Part shown: one piece after another, positions 57,473-64,000 of the stretch
Numbering within the stretch: position 1 is the stretch's first letter
Layout: every line of letters starts with the position of its first letter
The notes under the pieces: model-generated
Databases searched by the model: none
The model's input: only the letters and a program-made list of their open reading frames with translations
What the model was told of the DNA's origin: nothing
Origin: Clostridiales bacterium
GTDB lineage: Bacteria > Bacillota > Clostridia > Oscillospirales > Oscillospiraceae
DNA length: 64,000 bases
Assembly: GCA_902363045.1 (NCBI GenBank)
Contig: CABIYX010000001.1
Span: 147,737-211,736, forward strand
Reading direction: 5' to 3'
Made by a program: the position numbers and the translations under genes

Positions 57473-60400
57473 TTACTTCTGGAACATCTGGGTGAAGATC
57501 ACGGCGCACTCCGCGCGGGTGGCGGAGCCGGCGGGCGCCAGGGTGGAGGCGCTTCGGCCGGAGATCAGGCCGCTGCCCACAGCCCAGCTCATGGCGTCCT
57601 TGGCCCAGACGGACACGTCGGCGGCGTCGGCATAGCCGGCCAGGTCGGCGGTCTTGGAGAGGTCCATGTCCTTCTTCTGGGCGTAGCTGTGGAGAATTAC
57701 GGCCAGCTGCTCACGGGTGACAGGGGCGTTGGGATCCATGCGGCCGTCGGGGTAACCGGCGATCACGCCCTGGCCCTTGGCCCACTGCATGGCATTGTGG
57801 AACCAGGCATTTGCAGGCACGTCAGAGATGGCAGCCGCGCCGGAGACGGTGGGCTTGCCCTCACGGGCGTACAGGATCTGGGCGACCATGGCGCGGGTGA
57901 CGGTGCCCTTGGGATCGAAGCGGTCGGCGGAGACACCGGCCATCAGGCCCATGTCCACGGCGTCCTGCACCGCGTCATAGAACCAGTCGTTCTTGGAGAC
58001 GTCGGAGAAGCCGGGCTGCTCCGCAGCGCCCTCCAGGGCAAAGGTGGCGCGGATGGTCTGGTCGCTGGTGACATTCTTAAAGGTGTAGGAGTCCACAGCG
58101 CCCACGCTCTTGCCGTTGACGGTCACGTCAGCGATGGCGTAGCCCTTGTCGGCGGTGATGGTATAGGTCTTGGAGTCGCCCTTTTCCACGCGGACAGTGC
58201 CCTTGGGGCTGATGGAGCCGCCGTTGCCGGCAGAGGCGCGGATGGCGTAGGTGGGATCGGAGTCGTCGCTGCCGCCGCCGGAATTGCCGCCGGAGTCGCG
58301 GGCGAAGGTGACGGCGATGGTGTGGTTGTCGGTCACATTGTCAAAGGTGTAGGAGTCCACCGCGCCCACGCTCTGGCCGTCCACGGTCACGTCGGAGATG
58401 TGGTAGCCGGAGAAGGGGGTGATGGAGTAGGTCACGCTGTCGCCGCTGGTCAGGTTGGTGCGGCCCTCGGGGGAGATCACGCCGCCGTTGTTGGCGGAGG
58501 CGTCAATATAGCGGACGTCCTTGAACAGGTCGGCCAGGATCGCATCAGCCTTCATGTCGGCATAGCCCTCGGGGTCGGAGAGGGTATTATTCAGATCCCA
58601 GCTGAACTTGCCAGCAGCATCGCCGCTGTACTGAGTATAGCTGCTAAAACTCTTATAGACCTCGTGATAGCGCTCCCACCACTGGGGGTAGTACTTGCTC
58701 ATGTACTCCTCGGCCAGCTTCACGGCCTGGCAGTTCTCGGATTCGCCCACACCGTTGATCTGGACGCCGCCGCCGCCCTCGCCATTGATGCTGTCAGAGG
58801 GGGTGGAGTGGAGGATGACCAGAGAGCCGTCCTCGCACTTGCCCAGGCAGATCCAGACGTGGCCGTTCATGGAGAAGATGTCGCCGGTCTGGAAGTGCTT
58901 CGGCTCAAAGGGCTTCTCCTGGCTCCATGTGCCCCAATTCTGCTCTGTGGCGAAGTTCTTGGCCTGCTTGGTCGCGGACATGACGTAGCCCTCACTGTCA
59001 GCCACAGTGCTGTTCTCGGTGTGCATCACGTTGTAGACGGACCAGCCCACGAAGGCGGAGCAGTCGATGCCGCCGTAGTAGTACTGGTTCCACTGCTCAT
59101 GGGGATAGTAGCTCTCGCTGTGGTCAGCATTGTACTTGTAGGTGTAGTTGGCGTCCTGGCTCTGGAAGAAGTCGATCCAGCTCTGGGACAGGCCGATGGT
59201 CATGGACTGGTTGGAGGAGTTCACGTCCTGCCAGTCCCAGGAGCCGCCGTAGACGTACAGGGCGGTGCCCACGGGCTCCATGGCGGTGGCCAGGAAGTTC
59301 TTCAGGGTCGGCTTGCCGGGCACGCCGCTGACAGGAGCGGTGTAGTCCTCGGCCACGAAGGTCTTATAGATGGTCTGGGCATCGTTGCCATTGACCATGA
59401 CCTTGACGGAGTCGCCCACAGAGACGGAGGACTCTTCCGCGGAAGCGCCGCCGGCCTCGCTGGTGATCTCATAGATCTCGGTGCCGCTGCCCAGGTCCAG
59501 GGTCTGGCCGTCCACGGTGATGGAGCTGCCGCTCTTGGCGGTCACAGTGCCCATGACCACGTCATCATGGCCCTTGTCCTTCAGTTCCACGGAGGTGACC
59601 TCGTTGGCGGTCACATCAATGTCATAGACGTAGCCTTCCATCAGCTGATTCTGGAGGCTGTAATCCTTCTCGTCATTCACGGTGAAGGTGCGGACGTCGC
59701 CGTCCACGAAGAACTGGTGCTGGAAGGTGGGCTTGTGATCCCAGTTGGTATTCCGGTCACCGTAGCCCTTGACGCCCAGATATACGGCCTCGCCTTCATA
59801 GGTGTCAAACAGGTCGGCCAGGATCTGTGCGGGGGTCATCTTGGCATAGCCGTCAGGGTCGGAGATCACGCCGTTCTCCAGATCCCAGCTGAACTTACCG
59901 GCAGTGTCACCATAAACCTTGGTGTAGCTGTCGAAGGACAGGCACAGGACCTGGTCGCCGTAGCGATCGCTCCACTCGGGGTAGTACTTCTTCATGTACT
60001 CGGAGGCCAGCTGATAGGCTTCGCAGGTCTTGTCAGGTCCCAGAGCACTGATCTGAACGCCGGCGCCGTTGGTGGTATTGGGAGTGGAGTGCATAAACAC
60101 AATGGAGCCATCGCTGCAGGTGCCCAGGGAGATCCAGACGTGGCCGTTCATGGAGAAGATGTCGCCGGGCTTGAACTCGTGGCCCTCATAGACGCGGCGG
60201 CCATCTCCGTCCTCATCGACCCAGGGCTTGCCGGTGGCTTCGTCCATCAGCACATCGCCCATGTCCATGGTGCCCCAGCCATTTTCAGCAAAAGCCCCAG
60301 CCTGCTTGGTGGCGGACATAACGTAGCCCTTACTGTCGGCAACGGTGCTGTCCTCAGTGTTCATCAGGTTATAGACGGCCCAGCCCACATAGCCGGAGCA

Positions 60401-61257
60401 GTCAATACCAGCGTAGTAGTACTGGTTCCAGGCCTGATGGGGGTAGTAGCTCTCAGAGGGGGTGGGATTCTTGTAGTGGTAGGTCTTGTCCTGGCTCTGG
60501 AAGAAGTCGATCCAGCTCTGAGACAGGCCGATGGTCATGGACTGGTTGGAGGAGTTCACATCCTGCCAATCCCAGGTGCCGCCATAGACGTACAGGGCAG
60601 TGCCCACAGGCTCCATAGCGGTAGCCAGGAAGTTCTTCAGGGTCAGCTTGCCGGGCACGCCGCTGACAGGGGCGGTGTAGTCCTTGGCAATAAACATCCG
60701 GAACAGCTTGGTTACATGGTCATCAGAGTCTACTACGATGCGGACGGTCTCATCCTTCTTAAGGTCATCAAACTTGATGTCCTGAACAGTGGCCCCGCCG
60801 GCCTTGGAGGTGATGTCATAGAGCTCAGCATCCTTGTTGATCGTAAAGGACTCATTGTCCACCTTGATCCGCCAGTCGCCGTCATCATCGGTCCACACGC
60901 TGGTCAGGACACCGGCCACATCGCCCTCTTCCATCTCGGCGGCGGTAATCTGACCGTCGGCAATGGTGACGTCGTAGATATAGCCCTCCTGGAGCTTGTT
61001 CTGGATCTCGAACTTGCCGCCGTCAGCGGGGATGGTGAACTCTTCTTCCTTGCCGTCCACAAAGAAGCGGTGAACAAAGTTTTCTTTGTCCTTGCTGCTG
61101 ACGGTGCCGTAGCCCTTAACTCCCAGGTAGACAACATCCTCACCATCTGTCTGCGGGGGGGGGCATTTGTCTCCGACGCGTCAACAGCAAAGGCCGGTAC
61201 TGCCAGGGACGACAGCATGGACGCGGAGAGAAGCAGGGAGCAAAGTTTGTTTCTCAT
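57473..61257 (-). CDS. SLH surface protein with two NlpC/P60-like modules, broken at a C9 tract
   Basis: Signal peptide (LCSLLLSASMLSSLAVPAFA) begins at 61257. After D-A-S-E-T-N-A-P-P the frame shifts at a run of nine Cs (G9 at 61155-61163 on plus). One extra C would continue into EDVVYLGVKGYG and join a frame of about 1,220 codons. That frame holds two 445-residue modules with papain-like motifs (GIDCSGYVGW / NGHVWISLG and GIDCSAFVGW / NGHVWICLG), two bacterial beta-repeats (AGNGGSISPKG type) and three SLH units (GTVTRAMVAQILY, APVTREQLAVILHSYA, GSATRAECAVIFTQM). As read, the enzyme is not exported. Phase variation, pseudogene or base-call error are the options. Confidence 0.82.
58500..61144 (-). 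repeat. Tandem duplication of a 1,335-bp coding module
   Basis: Near-identical blocks recur 1,335 bases (445 codons) apart. For example, the block from 59162 to about 59345 matches that from 60497 to about 60680 with only scattered changes. The encoded segment starts DYTAPVSGVPGK and continues TALYVYGG, DVNSSNQSMTIGLSQSW. Confidence 0.88.
61155..61163 (-). repeat. Homopolymeric C9 tract causing frameshift
   Basis: Nine consecutive Gs on plus (Cs in the mRNA sense) about 100 bases after the start codon, just after the signal peptide. Ten would put the signal peptide in frame with the long downstream frame. Confidence 0.95.
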
Positions 61258-61302
61258 TCGTGGTACATTCCTTTCCTAATTGTTGAATTGCAGAGCATGA
61301 AC

Positions 61303-62694
61303 TTACAGCTCGGTATATTCCAGGACCTCCTTGGTCCTTAGGAATTCCTCATAGCGCAGGCCGCGGTCCTCGGTCTCCATCTCGCCCACCTGGTTGTCAT
61401 ACGGGTCGGCGCGCCAGTGGTCCTTGGGGACATCAAAGTCGCCCTGGAACTGGGTGTTGGCCACCATGCGGAAGGTATCCAGATTGCCGAAGTAGTGGAG
61501 ACGGCGCTCTTCGTTGTTCTCCCGGACAGCACCGACTCCGAAGGAGGGGTCGGCGTACAGCCAGCCGTAGGGTGCAGCGTAGAACTGGGCCCAGTCGTGG
61601 GCGCCGCAGAAGCCGGGCTCCACCTTCCAGCCGCTCTGCCACCGGGCGGGCACCCCAGCACAGCGGCACAGGGTGATGAACAGCAGGGCAAACACGCCGC
61701 AGTCACCGGTGCGGCTCCGGGCGCAGTTCTCCGCAATGTTCTCCAGGCTGAAATAGGCCGGCATGAAGTTATAGGAGGCGTTTTGGGTGATGAAGTCATA
61801 GATCCGGCGGGCTTTTTCCAAATTGGTGTCCGCGCCCTGGGTCAGGGTGCGGGCCAGCTCCCGGAGATACGGAGTGAAGAGGATATGGGGGGCCTCCTCA
61901 CCCAGCCAGCGCTGGGCGTCCTCGGGCAGCTCGGGTGCGCCGGGAGCGGTTTCCGGCCGGGCCAGATCGTGGTAGTGAAGGGTCTGGGTGAAGGAAAACT
62001 CCACCTCAAAGGGGTGGTTCTCTTCCATAACTTCCTCCCAGAAGATGATCCGCTGGGGAGCGTCCTCAGGGGAGATGTGGGTGGGCTCAGGGGAGACCCG
62101 CTCAATGCGGATGTCACTCTGGGCATCGCACGCACAGGGCAGAGGCAGATAGGCCCGCACCCGGCGGCCCGGCTCAAAGAGCTCATCCTTCATTTGGACA
62201 GCAGCCCGGCAGCGCACCCGGCTGGCGGCGGTTCCCTCTGTGCGGAGCTGGTTGGCGACCCGGTCCAGGCGGCCTTCGGGGTCCTGGCCATCTGCTCCGG
62301 CTGCCCGGACTCCGGCACGGGCGGCAAAGGACGCGTTTGTCTTGCACAGGGTTTCAAAGAAACGGTTGAAATAGTGGGGGACACCGTGGTCATAGATCCA
62401 GTCGATCTTCCATTCGTCCTCCAGGGCATCGAACTCCGCCTCAGTAAAATCAGGGATATGTTCCCGTACCAGGGCCAGAGCCTCCTCTTTGGAATAGGGG
62501 TAGTCCAGGGGCAGACGGAGGATGAGCTCACGCTGAACCGTCAGGCAGCGCTTGAGCGCCTCAGGAGTAGTGGGGGAAGCCAGGTGGCGGTCAATGGCGG
62601 CCACAGCTCCCTCAAAGTCTCCGTGGAGTTTCCGGCGCAGGACGTCGTTGGGCAGTCCGATGTGGAGATAACGGAAATTTTCGTTGATGTTCAT
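61303..62694 (-). CDS. Transglutaminase-like protein
   Basis: A 463-residue protein. The C-terminal half is a transglutaminase/papain-like core with catalytic Cys in SRTGDCGVFALLFI, His in GAHDWAQFYAA and Asp in LYADPSFG. The N-terminal half (FRYLHIGLPNDVLRRKLHGD...) is helical and unrecognised. No signal peptide is present, so it probably acts inside the cell as a peptidase or amidase rather than a cross-linker. GGAAAGGAGAACC precedes ATG 62694. It follows the DUF819 gene on the same strand, separated by a terminator. Confidence 0.86.
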   Translation of the reverse strand: MNINENFRYLHIGLPNDVLRRKLHGDFEGAVAAIDRHLASPTTPEALKRCLTVQRELILRLPLDYPYSKEEALALVREHIPDFTEAEFDALEDEWKIDWIYDHGVPHYFNRFFETLCKTNASFAARAGVRAAGADGQDPEGRLDRVANQLRTEGTAASRVRCRAAVQMKDELFEPGRRVRAYLPLPCACDAQSDIRIERVSPEPTHISPEDAPQRIIFWEEVMEENHPFEVEFSFTQTLHYHDLARPETAPGAPELPEDAQRWLGEEAPHILFTPYLRELARTLTQGADTNLEKARRIYDFITQNASYNFMPAYFSLENIAENCARSRTGDCGVFALLFITLCRCAGVPARWQSGWKVEPGFCGAHDWAQFYAAPYGWLYADPSFGVGAVRENNEERRLHYFGNLDTFRMVANTQFQGDFDVPKDHWRADPYDNQVGEMETEDRGLRYEEFLRTKEVLEYTEL

Positions 62695-62737
62695 GGTTCT
62701 CCTTTCCATTTTTTTCAGTGGTCAGGTGAAAAAGGGT

Positions 62738-62773
62738 AAAAAGGTGCGCCGGACCTCCCGGGCCCGGCGCACC
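62738..62773 (-). terminator. Intrinsic terminator of the DUF819 gene
   Basis: GGTGCGCCGG (62743-62752) and CCGGCGCACC (62764-62773); on the minus strand five Ts follow. It separates DUF819 from the transglutaminase-like gene. Confidence 0.85.
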
Positions 62774-62782
62774 GGTGTCGCA

Positions 62783-63976
62783 TCAGATGAACATATGAAG
62801 GATGGCGCCCATGCCCAAACCGAGCAGGTTGCCGATGGCCGCGCCCAGCACGCCCATCAGAACGCCGATGCCGGCGAAGGACGCGTCATAGGCGGTAGCC
62901 ACAATGGGGGCCGATGCACTGCCGCCGATGTTAGCCAGAGAGGCAGTGGAGACCATGCACAGATCCCAGTGGAAGATCTTGGACAGGATGAACATGACGA
63001 CCACGTGCAGCACCAGGACCAGCATACCGTAAACGACCCACATGGGGGCGGACAGCAGATCGGTGACGGAGGCGGTGGAGGCCAGCAGAGAGACGACAGC
63101 GTACAGGTAGATGTTGGACATCTCCTCCACGGCGGGCAGCTTGCCCAGAGGAGTCATGGCGCAGATCAGGCCCAGCACGGTGACGAACACGGTGGTGCAG
63201 GTGCCCTTGTCGAACATATCCAGACCCATGTTGGCCAGACCGGCGTTCATGGCGGCGCCCACGGACTGGGAGATGGCGGAAACCAGCAGGGACAGACCGA
63301 TCAGGAAGATCCAGTCGCCGGAGGTAGCCTTGCGGGCCTTATCCTTCTCCACCTCCGCGTTGGCGGCGGCGGCGATGGCGTCCAGGCCGGAGGTGTTGGC
63401 CTTAGTGGCCTTGTTCCACTTGTTGGCATAGCGGACGGCCAGCAGCAGCAGGGCGATCCACACGGAGTAGCACACGGTGTCCAGAGCCAGGGCGCAGCTG
63501 TAAGCGCCGCTGTCTACGGGAAGGGCGTCCTGCATGGCGGCCATATTGGCGGAGCCGCCGACCCAGGAGGCGTACAGAGCGGCCACGGCAGCCCAGGTCT
63601 TCTCACCGCCGCCCAGGGGGCCCATTAAGATGGGATAGAACACCAAGAAGCCCAGACCAAGGGTCAGGGAGCAGCCCAGGAAGATGGCGATCATCCGGCC
63701 GCCCAGCTTGGCCAGCTTGCGGAAGTCGCACCGCAGCAGCATGACGAAGATCATGGCGTACAGCAGGTTGTTCTTCAAGGCGGAGTAGACCGCGGAGCAG
63801 GCGTCCGAGGCGTACAGGCCCATGGTGCAGAAGATCATGTTCAGCACATAGATCCACACCAAGGGGGGTACCACATTAAAGACCTTCCACTTGGTGTACT
63901 TCTCCAGAGCCAGCAGACCGCCGGCCAGGAACATCAGAAATGCGATGTAAGTAAAGCCGTTTGTGATGGTAAACAT
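62783..63976 (-). CDS. DUF819 family membrane protein
   Basis: A 397-residue integral membrane protein with about ten helices (TYIAFLMFLAGGLLALEKYTKW; IAIFLGCSLTLGLGFLVFYP; ASWVGGSANMAAMQDALPVD; TASLANIGGSASAPIVATAY). The SWVGGSANMAA and ANIGGSASAP repeats in the two halves are DUF819 hallmarks and suggest an inverted-repeat transporter fold. Its substrate is unknown; location beside peptide-cleaving genes suggests amino acids or peptides (inference). GGGAGGAAACAAAACT precedes the ATG. Confidence 0.9.
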   Translation of the reverse strand: MFTITNGFTYIAFLMFLAGGLLALEKYTKWKVFNVVPPLVWIYVLNMIFCTMGLYASDACSAVYSALKNNLLYAMIFVMLLRCDFRKLAKLGGRMIAIFLGCSLTLGLGFLVFYPILMGPLGGGEKTWAAVAALYASWVGGSANMAAMQDALPVDSGAYSCALALDTVCYSVWIALLLLAVRYANKWNKATKANTSGLDAIAAAANAEVEKDKARKATSGDWIFLIGLSLLVSAISQSVGAAMNAGLANMGLDMFDKGTCTTVFVTVLGLICAMTPLGKLPAVEEMSNIYLYAVVSLLASTASVTDLLSAPMWVVYGMLVLVLHVVVMFILSKIFHWDLCMVSTASLANIGGSASAPIVATAYDASFAGIGVLMGVLGAAIGNLLGLGMGAILHMFI

Positions 63977-64000
63977 AGTTTTGTTTCCTCCCTGTTTCTA

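Noticed and set aside
57368..61279. Uninterrupted 1303-codon plus-strand frame
   Set aside because: It is antisense to the SLH surface gene. It has no ribosome site and the product is low-complexity Gly/Val/His-rich, an effect of GC-rich codon use on the other strand.

Overview
The window looks like the chromosome of a gut-type, spore-forming, high-GC clostridium. An Oscillospiraceae relative such as the Flavonifractor/Lawsonibacter group is my inference. Supporting signs are GC-rich codon use, strong AGGAGG ribosome sites, a SpoIIQ-like LytM protein, S-layer-homology (SLH) surface proteins, a radical-SAM anaerobic reductase activase, and a clostridial type IV secretion island. No rRNA, tRNA or CRISPR array was seen.

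Layout. (1) 1-15.6 kb is an accessory mosaic. It holds the end of an IS3-family element, two small XRE regulators, two unrecognised genes, a TetR gene with an IrtAB/YbtPQ-like ABC exporter pair, and a MarR-RNHCP-MATE-kinase cassette with a structured leader. It also holds HU, a complete type III (RNA-protein) toxin-antitoxin locus, a methyltransferase, and an AhpC plus AhpF-like peroxide-reduction operon. (2) 15.8-43.3 kb is the backbone of an integrative/conjugative element, almost entirely on the minus strand. In transcription order it runs ParA, ParB, small proteins, membrane protein, sortase, SLH protein, giant SpaA/Cna_B adhesin, VirB2-like pilin, VirB6/TrbL-like channel, C39 peptidase, XRE regulator, PrgI (VirB3-like), VirB4, VirD4 coupling protein, RepA_N-type initiator and an S1-like protein. 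No integrase is visible, and only one weak relaxase candidate. The element's other end probably lies left of the window, which would make the 1-15.6 kb genes plausible cargo. (3) From 43.8 kb the GC-rich core chromosome begins: rluD-lspA, an NrdG-like activase, a two-component system divergent from a TolC-like/HlyD/RND efflux operon, an M16 peptidase, a SpoIIQ-like protein, DUF3870, an M19 dipeptidase, a large SLH surface protein with two NlpC/P60-like modules broken at a C9 tract, a transglutaminase-like protein, and a DUF819 membrane protein.

How the parts work together. The conjugation genes form an envelope-spanning machine (VirB2, B3, B4, B6, a C39 wall hydrolase and VirD4) with a companion adhesin/sortase surface module, while ParAB and RepA suggest the circular form is maintained or replicated. 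The type III TA would stabilise the island or block phage. The AhpC/AhpF operon and the ABC exporter pair each carry an 18-bp palindrome with a shared core, suggesting one metal or redox regulator controls both. The efflux operon carries two OmpR-style 11-bp-spaced repeat pairs in front of it, next to its own two-component system.

The observations most worth following are the type III TA with compensatory stem changes, the C9 contingency tract in the SLH surface protein, the tail-less LPKTGY adhesin with an altered thioester motif beside a soluble sortase, the 22-23-residue repeat tail on the VirB6-like protein, and the terminator-bearing leader of the MATE gene.
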